Assembly (NCBI GenBank): GCA_000799755.1 | Contig: JUHI01000006.1 | Coordinates: 124,001 to 188,000 of the forward strand | Length of the DNA: 64,000 nt | Source: Martinezella tropici | GTDB lineage: Bacteria; Pseudomonadota; Alphaproteobacteria; Rhizobiales; Rhizobiaceae | Direction: 5' to 3' | Shown: positions 20,642 to 29,597 of the stretch, piece by piece | How the letters are laid out: each line of letters begins with the position of its first letter | Position numbering within the stretch: the stretch's first letter is position 1 | Position numbers and translations under genes: made by a program | The notes under the pieces: model-generated | Seen by the model: only the letters and a program-made list of their open reading frames with translations | Told to the model about the DNA's origin: nothing | The model's database searches: none

Positions 20642-21259
20642 ATGGACACCAACACGCTCTTGCTCTTTTCGATTACCGTTCTGCCGCTGGTCTGCACTCC
20701 CGGCCCGGACATTTTTTTTGTTGCCTCGCAGGCTTTATCCGGGGGCCTCAACGCAGGTCTTCGCGCCACGACCGGAGTAATTCTGGGCTACTGTGTTCAT
20801 TCTTTGCTCGTCGCCCTTGGGCTTGCCGCCGTGGTCGCAGCATCGCCGGTCTTGTTCGAGGTGATCCGTTGGCTCGGCATCACTTATCTCGTCTATATCG
20901 CCTACAAGCTCATACGCGCGGCGTTGAAGCGGGGACGAATTTCTGTCGCACATGGACCGGTCAAAGATCAGCTCACCAAGGGCTTTTTGACCTCGCTGCT
21001 CAACCCCAAGGGCATGATGGTCTACATCGCGATCCTACCCCAATTCATGGACCACAAGAGCGGCAATGCCACCGCTCAAGCGGTGGTCTTGTCGGTCGTG
21101 TTCATGTTTTGGTGCACGGTTGTCTACTCAGCGGTCACCATGGCCTTGAGCCGCATCGGCGGAAGGGAGTTGAACGATGGTCGCCGCAGGCTTGTCGACG
21201 GCATGGCCGGAGGAATGATCCTTGGTGCCGCAAGCTTCATGGCGCTTGCACAACACTAG
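20642..21259 (+). CDS. LysE/RhtB-family amino-acid exporter
   Basis: The 205-residue membrane protein begins LLLFSITVLPLVCTPGPDIFFVASQALSGGLNAGLRATTG, the family's hallmark PGPD motif, and has about six hydrophobic segments (LGYCVHSLLVALGLAAVVAA, WLGITYLVYIAYKL, LLNPKGMMVYIAILPQF). It would export an amino acid or homoserine-type compound using the proton gradient. The adjacent divergent Lrp gene is its likely regulator. Confidence 0.9.
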   Translation: MDTNTLLLFSITVLPLVCTPGPDIFFVASQALSGGLNAGLRATTGVILGYCVHSLLVALGLAAVVAASPVLFEVIRWLGITYLVYIAYKLIRAALKRGRISVAHGPVKDQLTKGFLTSLLNPKGMMVYIAILPQFMDHKSGNATAQAVVLSVVFMFWCTVVYSAVTMALSRIGGRELNDGRRRLVDGMAGGMILGAASFMALAQH

Positions 21260-21278
21260 ACGTCAAGGTGACAAGGTA

Positions 21279-21359
21279 GCGAAAGCGGCTTCGTCCCGCT
21301 CATCTATTATCGGGGGCAATTCTGAAACGACGAAAACCACACCTGAGGCCGCTTTCCGC
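21279..21359. repeat. Imperfect two-part inverted repeat
   Basis: GCGAAAGCGGC (21279-21289) pairs imperfectly with GCCGCTTTCCGC (21348-21359), and inside it TTCGTC (21290-21295) pairs with GACGAA (21329-21334). The whole can fold into a long branched hairpin just after the LysE gene. It could be a terminator-like structure or a remnant of a repeat element; no T-run is present. Confidence 0.4.
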
Positions 21360-21384
21360 CTGTGCCAACGACTCCATGGCCCCC

Positions 21385-21710
21385 TCACTGGTAATTCTCA
21401 ACAGTGCCATCCGAAAACACGGCTTTGGTCACCAACAAAGAAGCCTTACCAACACCAGTCGAGGCTGGTCCGTAGAGACGATCATAAGGCTCACCGGAAA
21501 TGAATGGATGTCCTCCCAGAGGTAATAGCTGTCACTCTCAGCGGTTTTCCCTGGGGCTATTTTGATGTCCAGCTTTGACAAGCCATCTACGACCTTTTCG
21601 CCAAACACGTCGGTTAACTGCCACACGGAAATAGGGGGCAAATCGGGACAAAATTCAACAGCGACATCTTTGAATAAATTCCTACTCTCAACTCGCTGCC
21701 ATTCCTGAAT
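21385..21710 (-). pseudogene. Frameshifted remnant of an unknown gene
   Basis: One frame from 21710 reads IQEWQRVESRNLFKDVAVEF, then CPDLPPISVWQLTDVFGEKVV and on to YYLWEDIHSF without a stop. Near 21508 a different frame takes over, SGEPYDRLYGPASTGVGKAS, continuing to a stop at 21385-21387. Both halves look like real protein, so a single-base indel has probably broken one gene. Two stop codons and no start lie just upstream, so the 5' end is also missing. I do not recognise the family. Confidence 0.5.
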
Positions 21711-21718
21711 CTACTAGG

Positions 21719-22654
21719 TCATTCTATTTGAGTTTCCATAATCTTGGCTGACGACCAAGGATTGAGACCTTCCCGAAGCCAGGAAAGCGTATCGGTCCAG
21801 AAGCTGCTTTTAAAACTATCGTGAAACAGGCCAAAATGGCCGATCGCATCCCGGCCGAAATCAGCCGGGTGAAGCAAAACCGATTGGCGTTGCGCGCCCG
21901 TATAATAGCCCAGCGTACGGCGAATGGCCGGCACAGTGCCGAGTTCATCGTCCGAAACGGCAACGGCGAGGATCGTCGCCTTGACGGCGGCCATGCGCCG
22001 CAACGCTTCCGCCCGCTCGCTCTTTGGATGACTGCGCTCGAACCGCGGTCCGCGAAAGCTCCATTCGTTTGCGACGCCTTTCGGCAGGTCCTCCAGCCAA
22101 CCAAGCCGGCGGCCTGGGAAATAGCCGCAGAACGCCGTCAGCGCCGGCATGGCGACATGCCATTTCAGGAACAGGGTGGCCCGCCTGCTCGGCATATAAT
22201 CACCCCACCAGGCATATTGGGCACCAACCGTCAGCATTCTATCGATCATCGGTGCGTGTTCGGCCAAGCCAGGCAGGAAGCCGCCGACGCTATGGCCAAC
22301 CACCATCAGCGGATCGCTGCGACGATGACTGATTAGCCATTGGAGCGCGGCATCGAAATCGCGCTCGCCCCAATCCCGCCAGCGATAGCCAGCTCCCCGC
22401 AACTTAACCGGACGCGACTGGCCAATCCCCCGGTAGTCGAAGGTCAGGACATCAAAGCCATGCCGGACCAGGAATTGCGCGTAGCGATGATAATAGCGCG
22501 CAAGAACGCCTGTCGCCGGATTGACGATCACGCTGCCATGCGGCTTGGCCGTCTCCGCCGTCCAGATATGACCGCCGAGGATCACACCATCCCGACAGGG
22601 AATGGAAATCGGCAGGCTGCTCGTATTCGGGATCGTAAGTGCTCGCTCGCTCAT
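21719..22654 (-). CDS. Alpha/beta hydrolase
   Basis: The 311-residue protein has the hydrolase core: GSVIVNPATGVLARYYHRYAQFL, DVLTFDYRGIGQSR, and the nucleophile elbow VVGHSVGGFLPGL with Ser in GHSVG; a His near GRDAIGHFGLFHD may complete the triad. It has the look of serum-esterase/lipase-like cytosolic enzymes of unknown substrate. The ATG at 22654 was chosen over 22750 because the longer frame crosses the divergent promoter. It faces the TetR gene at 22716 and is probably its target. Confidence 0.8.
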   Translation of the reverse strand: MSERALTIPNTSSLPISIPCRDGVILGGHIWTAETAKPHGSVIVNPATGVLARYYHRYAQFLVRHGFDVLTFDYRGIGQSRPVKLRGAGYRWRDWGERDFDAALQWLISHRRSDPLMVVGHSVGGFLPGLAEHAPMIDRMLTVGAQYAWWGDYMPSRRATLFLKWHVAMPALTAFCGYFPGRRLGWLEDLPKGVANEWSFRGPRFERSHPKSERAEALRRMAAVKATILAVAVSDDELGTVPAIRRTLGYYTGAQRQSVLLHPADFGRDAIGHFGLFHDSFKSSFWTDTLSWLREGLNPWSSAKIMETQIE

Positions 22655-22684
22655 GGCCGCCAAGATGAAGCCATTCCCGCGTTG

Positions 22685-22708
22685 TGTATATTCACTACCC
22701 GGTATACA
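22685..22708. promoter_or_regulatory. Candidate TetR operator between hydrolase and tetR
   Basis: TGTATA (22685-22690) and TATACA (22703-22708) form a perfect inverted repeat with a 12-base spacer in the 61-base gap between the divergent hydrolase and TetR genes. Position and symmetry suggest the regulator's own operator; the arms also resemble promoter boxes. Confidence 0.5.
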
Positions 22709-22715
22709 TTTAGCC

Positions 22716-23336
22716 ATGAGAGACAGTGCACAGTCGACACGCGAACGCATTCTTCAGGCCGCCGGGAAACTCTTCCATCGCGACGGTATCCGCGCGATCA
22801 GCGTCGACGCCATCGCCGAAAGGGCGGGCGTTACCAAGCGCACTCTCTACTATCACTTCCGCAGCAAGGACGATCTGATCGCCGCCCACCTGCAAGCGCG
22901 CGACGAGCCGAATCTTGTGGTCTTCAAGCGCTGGTTCGCGGAGACGGACGGCGATACCGCCGAGAAGGTCGCCGGCATCTTCCGTCAGCTGGCGCAATCG
23001 GCGCGCAACGCCAAATGGAAAGGTTGCGGCTTCCTGCGCACCTCAGTCGAACTCATCAACCTTCCCGGTCATCCGGCACTGGTAGCGGCACGCGCCCATA
23101 AGAGGCGCGTCGAGGACTGGCTGGGCTCGATCTTCTCGGAGGCAGGAGCGGGATGCGATGCCCTGCCGCTCGCACGCCAGATCATGCTGCTCCTCGACGG
23201 CTCCTTTGCCGTCGTTTTGCTCCATCGCGATCCCAGCTACATGGACGCTGCGGCGGATGCGGCAGCCGATCTCGTCAGAAACCGCCTCACCAGTTCAGGC
23301 AGGCTTGCCGCAATGGCCGCAGACCAAGTTAATTGA
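22716..23336 (+). CDS. TetR-family transcriptional regulator
   Basis: The 206-residue protein has the TetR DNA-binding helix set: TRERILQAAGKLFHRDGIRAISVDAIAERAGVTKRTLYYHFRSKDDL at residues 7-53, followed by a helical ligand domain (WKGCGFLRTSVELINLPGHPAL). The ATG at 22716 starts the normal TetR N terminus; the frame open to 22602 is spurious. It diverges from an alpha/beta hydrolase gene, its likely target. Its last 8 bases overlap the end of the convergent gene at 23329. Confidence 0.9.
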   Translation: MRDSAQSTRERILQAAGKLFHRDGIRAISVDAIAERAGVTKRTLYYHFRSKDDLIAAHLQARDEPNLVVFKRWFAETDGDTAEKVAGIFRQLAQSARNAKWKGCGFLRTSVELINLPGHPALVAARAHKRRVEDWLGSIFSEAGAGCDALPLARQIMLLLDGSFAVVLLHRDPSYMDAAADAAADLVRNRLTSSGRLAAMAADQVN

Positions 23337-23907
23337 ACGAAAGCAGGCCATAGAGATTAGCGGCTGCCGAGTCGATCTCGACAGCCTGATCCGATCCGGT
23401 GGCATTCGTCTCGTCCTTTGCCTTCTTCGTCTGCCTTTCGAGGGCCTGCGTTACCTTGTCGTTACTGTCGCCATCTCCAGCGCTCTCAATGACGTCTTCG
23501 ATCGACAGGCCAAGCTTGTCGAGACCGAGCTGCCTCTCAAGCGCGTGAAGCGCACCCGTTCCGCCCGATTGTACCTTAATCTCACCAAAGGCCTTTTTCA
23601 TCGCAGCAACAAAGTCACTCATGGAGGAGTAGTTGTTGCGTTCGACGCCGAGAGCCCTACCGGTACGCACGATGAGGTCGAGCTTCTGCTTCGCGATACT
23701 GTCGCTGCTCATGCTGAACATGGCCTCGGAAACATTAGATTGCGCCTGTGTCGGCTGCTTGGAAACGGCCACTTTATTCGCCTGACCGGTCGCGACCGCG
23801 ATGAGACTATCAGCGGCGGATTGAGGCTGCTGCGATACCGTCGCCCCCTTATTCAGCTGCTGGAGAATGGCTAAAGCCGCCGAGGGCACATTTGAAATCG
23901 AAGTCAT
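23329..23907 (-). CDS. Hypothetical protein (192 aa), no known domain
   Basis: The protein begins MTSISNVPSAALAILQQLNKG, is rich in Gln, Ser and Ala up to about residue 75, then has a more ordered region (YSSMSDFVAAMKKAFGEIKV, ALERQLGLDKLGLSIEDVIES) and an acidic, Ser/Asp-rich tail. No signal peptide or membrane segment is seen. The low-complexity start without a cleavable signal recalls proteins exported by flagellar or type III routes, but that is speculation. It ends convergently with the TetR gene, overlapping by 8 bases. Confidence 0.6.
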   Translation of the reverse strand: MTSISNVPSAALAILQQLNKGATVSQQPQSAADSLIAVATGQANKVAVSKQPTQAQSNVSEAMFSMSSDSIAKQKLDLIVRTGRALGVERNNYSSMSDFVAAMKKAFGEIKVQSGGTGALHALERQLGLDKLGLSIEDVIESAGDGDSNDKVTQALERQTKKAKDETNATGSDQAVEIDSAAANLYGLLSFN

Positions 23908-24159
23908 CGCTTATCCCCCACGCGCCTCGGCCTCTCCCTCATGGAAGCCTGACGCAAAGCTCTATGCCTCATGCGATAGTCGATGACTCAACTACTACCT
24001 GAAGTTAGTTAAAGCTTGAATAACCCAGGATATGCGCCAACGCAGAATGGGCTCCATAAGTTGTATTTTACTATAAAAATGATGCTCTATGCTGCCAACG
24101 ACAGAGACCCGAATACCCGGCGAACGCTCTTCGATACCGGTACTGCCTTGCCGACACGA

Positions 24160-24510
24160 TCAATGATACTTCAGACGCTCTCGGCCAAGAATGGCCGGAG
24201 CGTCAACGCCGGCGATGGGCTGGGAGAGGTCGCTCGAGATATCGCCGGCAAGCTGCAGGTCGAGATAGCGCGCGCAGCAGACCCGCAGGAACGAGGTGAA
24301 ATTGCCGAGATCGTGGCCGGCGTCGATCGATTCGTGGTGCAGCTTGGTAATCAGCTGCACCACGTTCATGCCGTCGCGCCGTGCGATCTCTTCCAGCTTC
24401 GACCAGAAGAAATTTTCCAGCCTGACGCTGGTCACCATGCCGTCGATGCGCAGGGAGCGCGTCGTGCTTTCCCATAGTTTCGCATCGGCCTTGATGAACA
24501 ATTCGCACAT
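24160..24510 (-). CDS. Ribbon-helix-helix domain protein
   Basis: The 116-residue product has a ribbon-helix-helix core: SLRIDGMVTSVRLENFFWSKLEEIARRDGMNVVQLITKL, continuing HHESIDAGHDLGNFTSFLRVCCARYL, as in the RHH_4 family of alphaproteobacterial DNA-binding-like proteins. The ATG at 24510 follows AGAGGGGAC. It lies 20 bases after the DJ-1/PfpI gene on the same strand and may be cotranscribed with it. DNA targets are unknown. The 250 bases to its right (23908-24159) are AT-rich and contain no gene. Confidence 0.75.
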   Translation of the reverse strand: MCELFIKADAKLWESTTRSLRIDGMVTSVRLENFFWSKLEEIARRDGMNVVQLITKLHHESIDAGHDLGNFTSFLRVCCARYLDLQLAGDISSDLSQPIAGVDAPAILGRERLKYH

Positions 24511-24530
24511 GCGCGTCCCCTCTTTCAGTT

Positions 24531-25127
24531 TCAGGCGGCGTTTGCTTCCGACAACGCTTTGGCGTCGAGCACGGCCATGAATTGACGCAGCCACGACGGA
24601 TGTGCCGGCCAGGCCGGTGCCGTGACAAGATTGCCGTCGGCGACAGCGTCGTTGATAGCGATATTGGCATAGATGCCACCGGCAAGTTCCACTTCGGGAC
24701 GGCAGGCGGGATAGGCCGAGCAGGTGCGTCCCTTGAGAACGCCGGCCGCCGCCAGCAGTTGCGCGCCGTGACAAATTGCGGCGACAGGCTTGCCCGTCTC
24801 GAAGAAGTGCTGAACCGCCTTGATGACCTCGGGATTCAGGCGCAGATATTCCGGCGCGCGGCCGCCCGGAATGACGAGCGCGTCGTAGTCTTCGGCGCGG
24901 ATGCTGGCGAAAGTGGCATTGAGCGCGAAATTGTGGCCACGCTTCTCGGAATAGGTCTGGTCGCCTTCGAAATCATGGATGGCCGTTGCCACCGTTTCGC
25001 CGGCATTCTTGCCGGGGCAGACGGCATGGACCGTATAGCCGCAGGCAAGCAGCGTCTGGAACGGCACCATGGTCTCGTAGTCCTCGGTGAAATCACCTGT
25101 AATCATCAGAATCTTTGCTGCTGGCAT
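24531..25127 (-). CDS. DJ-1/PfpI-family protein (protein deglycase-like)
   Basis: The 198-residue protein is a class I glutamine amidotransferase-like DJ-1/PfpI member: [33 protein letters not shown], and the nucleophile elbow [14 protein letters not shown] with the conserved Cys-His. Such proteins act as deglycases, chaperones or stress proteases. It starts at the ATG preceded by GGGAGGAAG. With the aldehyde dehydrogenase genes to the right it fits a carbonyl-stress theme, but that is inference. Confidence 0.85.
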   Translation of the reverse strand: MPAAKILMITGDFTEDYETMVPFQTLLACGYTVHAVCPGKNAGETVATAIHDFEGDQTYSEKRGHNFALNATFASIRAEDYDALVIPGGRAPEYLRLNPEVIKAVQHFFETGKPVAAICHGAQLLAAAGVLKGRTCSAYPACRPEVELAGGIYANIAINDAVADGNLVTAPAWPAHPSWLRQFMAVLDAKALSEANAA

Positions 25128-25221
25128 CGTCTTCCTCCCTTGGAACCAACGGATGGCACTTTAGCAAAGCACCTGAGGTCACGGGTATTAGGCGAATACT
25201 ACACGCCATTTATGACCCTGC

Positions 25222-25614
25222 TTACGGCTTTGGCGACGGCCGGATATCCGGGATTGCACAGGCCTCACCGCCGCCGAACAGCCGAGAACGGGTCAGGAAG
25301 CGCTTCTCTCTCCCGTTGTCGAGGGAGAACATGCCGCCACGACCCGGCACGACGTCGATGATAAGCTGCGTGTGCTTCCAGGCTTCGAACTGGCTGCCGC
25401 TGATATAGACGGGCACGCCGCCGATTTCGCCAAGCTTGACGTCGTTATCGCCGATCATGAATTCGTTGGCCGGATAGCACATCGGAGAGGAGCCGTCGCA
25501 GCACCCGCCCGACTGATGAAACAGAATATCGGGGTGGTCCTGCTGTATCTCGCGGATAAGTTCGAGCGCCTTGTCGGTCGCGAGCACCCGAGGCTCCGAT
25601 CCACCGTCATCCAT
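25222..25614 (-). CDS. DUF779 protein, partner of aldehyde dehydrogenase
   Basis: The 130-residue protein carries the DUF779 signature HQSGGCCDGSSPMCYP with clustered cysteines, followed by LGEIGGVPVYISGSQFEAWKHTQLIIDVVPGRGGMFSLDNGREKRFL. DUF779 genes usually sit next to NAD-dependent aldehyde dehydrogenases, as here (25695). Its role is unknown; the cysteines may bind metal. A GGAGG precedes the ATG. A hairpin terminator separates it from the dehydrogenase gene, so its expression may be partly read-through. Confidence 0.85.
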   Translation of the reverse strand: MDDGGSEPRVLATDKALELIREIQQDHPDILFHQSGGCCDGSSPMCYPANEFMIGDNDVKLGEIGGVPVYISGSQFEAWKHTQLIIDVVPGRGGMFSLDNGREKRFLTRSRLFGGGEACAIPDIRPSPKP

Positions 25615-25646
25615 GATGATCCTCCATCACCGTCCGAAAATGCTTG

Positions 25647-25674
25647 AAGGCTCCCGGCCGCAACCGGGAGCCTT
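25647..25674 (-). terminator. Terminator between aldehyde dehydrogenase and DUF779 genes
   Basis: AAGGCTCCCGG (25647-25657) and CCGGGAGCCTT (25664-25674) make a perfect 11-bp stem with a 6-base loop, 20 bases after the dehydrogenase stop codon. It should reduce transcription into the DUF779 gene. Confidence 0.7.
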
Positions 25675-25694
25675 GTTGGCTTCGTTGGGAGAAC

Positions 25695-27203
25695 TCAGAA
25701 GAAGCCGAGCGCCTTCGGGCTATAGCTGACCAGCATGTTCTTCGTCTGCTGATAGTGATCGAGCATCATCTTGTGATTCTCGCGTCCAACGCCGGATTGC
25801 TTGTAGCCGCCGAAAGCCGCATGGGCCGGATAGGCGTGATAGCAATTCGTCCAGACACGACCGGCCTGGATCTCGCGGCCGAAGCGATAGGCGCGGTTGC
25901 CGTCACGGGTCCACACGCCGGCGCCAAGCCCATAGAGCGTGTCATTGGCGATTTCGAGCGCTTCCTTCTCGTCCTTGAAGGTCGTCACGGAAACGACCGG
26001 GCCGAAGATCTCCTCCTGGAAGATGCGCATCTTGTTGTGGCCCTTGAAGATGGTCGGCTTGATATAGTAACCGCTCGACAGCTCGCCGCCGAGATCGGCG
26101 CGCGCGCCGCCCGTCAGTACTTCCGCGCCTTCCTGCCTGCCGATATCGAGATAGGAAAGGATCTTCTCCATCTGCTCGCTCGATGCCTGGGCACCGATCA
26201 TGGTTGCGGAATCGAGCGGATTACCTTGCCTGATGGCTTCGACGCGCTTGACGGCCCGCTCCATGAAGCGATCGTAGACCGATTCCTGGATCAGCGCGCG
26301 ACTGGGGCATGTGCAGACCTCGCCCTGATTGAGAGCGAACATCGCAAAGCCTTCGAGCGCCTTGTCGAAGAAGTCGTCGTCTTCGGCCGCGACATCGGCA
26401 AAGAAGATGTTCGGCGACTTGCCGCCAAGTTCGAGCGTCACGGGGATCAGGTTCTGGCTGGCGTATTGCATGATCAGACGGCCCGTCGTCGTCTCGCCGG
26501 TAAAGGCGATCTTGGCGATGCGCGGGCTGGTCGCCAGCGGCTTACCGGCCTCAAGGCCGAAGCCGTTGACGATGTTGAGAACGCCGGGCGGCAGGAGATC
26601 CCCGACGAGTTCGGCCCATACCAGCAGCGAGGCAGGCGTCTGCTCGGCGGGCTTGATGACGACGCAATTGCCGGCAGCGAGCGCAGGTGCAAGCTTCCAG
26701 GCCGCCATCAGGATCGGGAAGTTCCAGGGAATGATCTGGCCGACGACGCCGAGGGGCTCATGGAAATGATAGGCGACGGTGTCGTGATCGATTTCGCCGA
26801 TCGAGCCTTCCTGGGCGCGAATGCAGGAAGCGAAATAACGGAAGTGGTCGATGGCCAGCGGAATGTCGGCCGCCATGGTTTCGCGGATCGGCTTGCCGTT
26901 GTCCCAGCTTTCGGCTTGCGCCAGCACTTCCAGCTTGTCTTCCATACGCTGGGCGATTTTCATCAGGATATTGGAACGCTCGGTGGTAGATGTCCGGCCC
27001 CACTTGTCCTTGGCCGCATGGGCGGCATCGAGCGCGGCGTTGATATCCTTCTCGTCGGAGCGTGGTATTTCGCAGATCTTGCCACCGGTGATTGGCGTCA
27101 GGTTGTCGAAATACTTGCCGGCGATCGGCTCACGCCACTCGCCACCGATATAGTTGCCGTATTTCAGCTTGAACGGAGATTCGACGATCTTCTGATGCAG
27201 CAT
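25695..27203 (-). CDS. NAD-dependent aldehyde dehydrogenase (ExaC/AcoD type)
   Basis: The 502-residue enzyme has all main motifs: [45 protein letters not shown] with the active-site Glu region, and the catalytic Cys in [13 protein letters not shown] (about residue 302). It closely follows the acetaldehyde/chloroacetaldehyde dehydrogenase group. The ATG at 27203 follows GGAGG; the frame to 27317 has no support. It is downstream of an AcoR-like regulator, with a palindrome in between, and followed by DUF779, the usual three-gene arrangement for alcohol/acetoin-derived aldehyde oxidation. Confidence 0.9.
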   Translation of the reverse strand: MLHQKIVESPFKLKYGNYIGGEWREPIAGKYFDNLTPITGGKICEIPRSDEKDINAALDAAHAAKDKWGRTSTTERSNILMKIAQRMEDKLEVLAQAESWDNGKPIRETMAADIPLAIDHFRYFASCIRAQEGSIGEIDHDTVAYHFHEPLGVVGQIIPWNFPILMAAWKLAPALAAGNCVVIKPAEQTPASLLVWAELVGDLLPPGVLNIVNGFGLEAGKPLATSPRIAKIAFTGETTTGRLIMQYASQNLIPVTLELGGKSPNIFFADVAAEDDDFFDKALEGFAMFALNQGEVCTCPSRALIQESVYDRFMERAVKRVEAIRQGNPLDSATMIGAQASSEQMEKILSYLDIGRQEGAEVLTGGARADLGGELSSGYYIKPTIFKGHNKMRIFQEEIFGPVVSVTTFKDEKEALEIANDTLYGLGAGVWTRDGNRAYRFGREIQAGRVWTNCYHAYPAHAAFGGYKQSGVGRENHKMMLDHYQQTKNMLVSYSPKALGFF

Positions 27204-27308
27204 GCCATCCTCCCTTGGTCGGCAGGTTCGATAAGCGAACCGGATGGGAGAAGTCTGGGTGCATAAAGCTGCGGGCGATAGAGGTGGCCTTACGTGCTGC
27301 AGCGCACA

Positions 27309-27326
27309 GTGTCGCAACTCTGCGAC
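27309..27326. promoter_or_regulatory. Palindromic activator site upstream of the aldehyde dehydrogenase
   Basis: TGTCGCA (27309-27315) and TGCGACA (27320-27326) are perfect inverted repeats around ACTC, about 110 bases upstream of the dehydrogenase start and 34 bases from the regulator's stop. Distance and symmetry suit an enhancer-type site for the Fis-HTH regulator. No convincing -24/-12 promoter was found by eye. Confidence 0.6.
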
Positions 27327-27359
27327 AGCTGCCTCGCCGAAAATGCCCGACCGCCAAAT

Positions 27360-28310
27360 TCAGTGCAGATTGAGCCGCTTCATTTTCCGATGCAACGTCG
27401 AGCGGCTCATGCCGAGCGCAGCCGCTGCCTGGGATACGTTACCGTTAGCGCGGGAAAGCGCCCTCAGAAGAGCGGCCCGTTCGGCCTCCGCGAGATCTTC
27501 GCCCACCGCCGCTTGCTCGCGAAGAACGTCGGACGCGGGAACTCCGGCAGCAATGCTGTGATCGTCGAGCTTGAGTGCGAGGCGCGCGGCCCGCGTGGCT
27601 CCGAGCACGAGGTCGTTACGGTCGACCGCGAGCAGCGCCGAAGTGGATGCCGTATCCGTCGGCACCATGACGAAACGGGCGCCGGCAAAGGCGCTGCGGA
27701 ACAGATTGAGCTCGATGCGCACCGCCGCGTCGCGCACCGTCTGCGACAGGATCGCCAAAGTCGCGTCGTTCACATCGTCGCGGCAGGTGGAAATGTCGAG
27801 CGCGCCAGCAAGCTGGCCGCGATGGTCGCGGATCGGCGCCGTGGTGCAGCTGAGGTTGATGTTCGAGCAGAAGAAGTGCTGGTCACGAAAGATAGCCACC
27901 GCCCGCTCGTCGGCAAGCGCCGTGCCGATGCCATTGGTGCCGATGCTCGCCTCGGTCCAGATGGAGCCGGTCCATAGGCCCAGGTCGTGAAACTCCTTGT
28001 CGTCAGCCGTCGCACCGCGACGCTCAAGCGCAATGCCATCCCGATCGGTCAGAAGCAGGCAGCAACCGGCCTTGCCGACCGCGAGGAAAAGACGATCGAG
28101 TTCGTTGCTGGCTTCGGCGACCAGCCGGTCCGAGCGTTCCAGCGCCGCTTGAAATTCCTGACCGGTCAGACGCATCGGCAAACGCGTCTCCTCGGGCGCA
28201 AGACGATGCATGACCATGCATCGTCGCCAGGAGGCAACGACCGAAGAACTCGCCGCCGCCGATTGCGCCGACGCGTACACTTGGTCCGCATGCGCGGAAT
28301 ATTCTTGCAT
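27360..28310 (-). CDS. AcoR-like regulator (GAF plus Fis-type HTH, no AAA+ domain)
   Basis: The 316-residue protein has a GAF-like sensory domain (about residues 70-210; AGCCLLLTDRDGIALERRGA, SIGTNGIGTAL, FFCSNINLSCTTAPIRDHRGQLAGALDIS) and a C-terminal Fis-type helix-turn-helix (AERAALLRALSRANGNVSQAAAALGMSRSTLHRKMKRLNLH). The sigma-54-interacting AAA+ domain of full AcoR is absent. The ATG at 28310 follows GGAGGAG. It lies directly upstream of the aldehyde dehydrogenase on the same strand and probably activates it in response to an alcohol, aldehyde or acetoin. Confidence 0.82.
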   Translation of the reverse strand: MQEYSAHADQVYASAQSAAASSSVVASWRRCMVMHRLAPEETRLPMRLTGQEFQAALERSDRLVAEASNELDRLFLAVGKAGCCLLLTDRDGIALERRGATADDKEFHDLGLWTGSIWTEASIGTNGIGTALADERAVAIFRDQHFFCSNINLSCTTAPIRDHRGQLAGALDISTCRDDVNDATLAILSQTVRDAAVRIELNLFRSAFAGARFVMVPTDTASTSALLAVDRNDLVLGATRAARLALKLDDHSIAAGVPASDVLREQAAVGEDLAEAERAALLRALSRANGNVSQAAAALGMSRSTLHRKMKRLNLH

Positions 28311-28613
28311 TTGGCTCCTCCCACCGAACGCTGCCCCAATTGTCGCTAAAAATGGCGGCCGAAGCAATCCTCCCAAAGGCCCTTGCCCGAGATCGCGATA
28401 TTCCGAAGCTACCTCGTTGGCGGCAAAGTCTTTTTCGGCGCCACGCAGCGCGCCAGGCCCCAAACAGCACATTCTGAAAGCGGATCTGACCCGCAGGCCT
28501 TCCATTTCGGCTTGCCATCCCGGCGACCGATGTCCGACCCGTCAATCGCAGCCTTTCAGGCGACTGTCAGCGAGTTGCTGTAGCAGCCCTTTTCAAGGGA
28601 AACGGAGCGGAAG
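28311..28613. other. Gene-free gap
   Basis: This 303-base divergent gap separates the AcoR-like regulator from the PAP2 gene. Open frames here are shadows without ribosome sites. I see no clear hairpin or repeat; promoters for both neighbours must lie in it. Confidence 0.4.
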
Positions 28614-29597
28614 GTGATTGGTGAACCCAGCTCCACGCGCGGCGGCATCGGGCCGCATTGGAAAGTCGGCTTAATGCGGGCATGGCAGCGAGGCCGACAG
28701 GCTATGAAAGAAATGCTGGGGCGCTCCGCCGATACCGGCCGCAGGCGCATGACCGGCGGCCTTCGCTGCTTCTTCAACAGCCCGACTATTGAACCTCCGG
28801 CAAATCGCGCTTTTCTCGAACGTCCGCTTGTCATTATCGCCATCTTCCTTGCCTTGTCCTTACTCGTGATGTGGACGGCCGATTACCCATTGGGCGTGTG
28901 GATGAAATCGTTTCCCGCACAGCTGCGAGGAATAGCAAAATGGATCAGCAGTCTCGGTACCGGGCTATTGGTGCTCTCGTTCAGCGGTGCCGTGTTGATA
29001 TTTGCGATCTTCGCACCGGCGCATAAGTTGCGGAAATCCATGCGGCGCGGTGCAGATCTCATCGCCACCGCAGCCGCCTTTGTCTTCCTCGCGGTCGCCG
29101 GCGGCGGCATCGTCGATTCGCTTGCGAAGAACATCATCGGTCGCGCCAGACCGGAACTTCTGGATACGCACGGCGCCTTTTTCTTCAAACCGCTGGCTTT
29201 CCATGCAAACTTCGCGTCCTTCCCCTCCGGGCATTCGGCAACAGCCGGCGCCATGGCGATGTCGCTGGCGCTCGTCTTACCCCGCCTCCGCCCCGTCTTC
29301 ATGCCTATCGGCGTTCTGATCTGCCTGTCGCGCCAATGGGTCGGCGCACATTGGGCAAGCGACACACTGATGGGCTGGGGCGTCGGCGTCGCCTTCGCCT
29401 TGTGGCTGGCCCACGCATTCGCGCGGCGGCGGCTCCTGTTTGCCTATGATTCCGATGGTCACCTGTGCCCCGGCGAACAATACAAGGCGATCCTCGCCAT
29501 TCTGCGCGCCTTCATGCGACGCATGCCCGTCATCGGCAAAAGGAAGGCACCCAGCGTAAAATCGTGTCCGGCAAGGGCTCTCGAGATTCGATCCTGA
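28614..29597 (+). CDS. PAP2-family membrane phosphatase
   Basis: The product (up to 327 residues from GTG 28614) has five or six membrane segments and the lipid phosphatase signature: KNIIGRARPE (motif 1), FASFPSGHSATAG (motif 2, with the His of SGH), and SRQWVGAHWASDTLMGW (motif 3). It would dephosphorylate a lipid phosphate or undecaprenyl pyrophosphate-type substrate at the membrane. The start is uncertain: later ATGs at 28674, 28704 and 28749 would trim a basic N-terminal tail without touching the catalytic part. Confidence 0.85.
   Translation: MIGEPSSTRGGIGPHWKVGLMRAWQRGRQAMKEMLGRSADTGRRRMTGGLRCFFNSPTIEPPANRAFLERPLVIIAIFLALSLLVMWTADYPLGVWMKSFPAQLRGIAKWISSLGTGLLVLSFSGAVLIFAIFAPAHKLRKSMRRGADLIATAAAFVFLAVAGGGIVDSLAKNIIGRARPELLDTHGAFFFKPLAFHANFASFPSGHSATAGAMAMSLALVLPRLRPVFMPIGVLICLSRQWVGAHWASDTLMGWGVGVAFALWLAHAFARRRLLFAYDSDGHLCPGEQYKAILAILRAFMRRMPVIGKRKAPSVKSCPARALEIRS

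Noticed and set aside
25644..27266. 540-codon plus-strand frame opposite the aldehyde dehydrogenase
   Set aside because: Antisense shadow of an enzyme with complete catalytic motifs; its own translation is Arg/Asp/His-rich without any family match.
27204..27359. Sigma-54 promoter for the aldehyde dehydrogenase
   Set aside because: No TGGC-N7/8-TGC element with proper spacing was found, and the adjacent regulator lacks the AAA+ domain.
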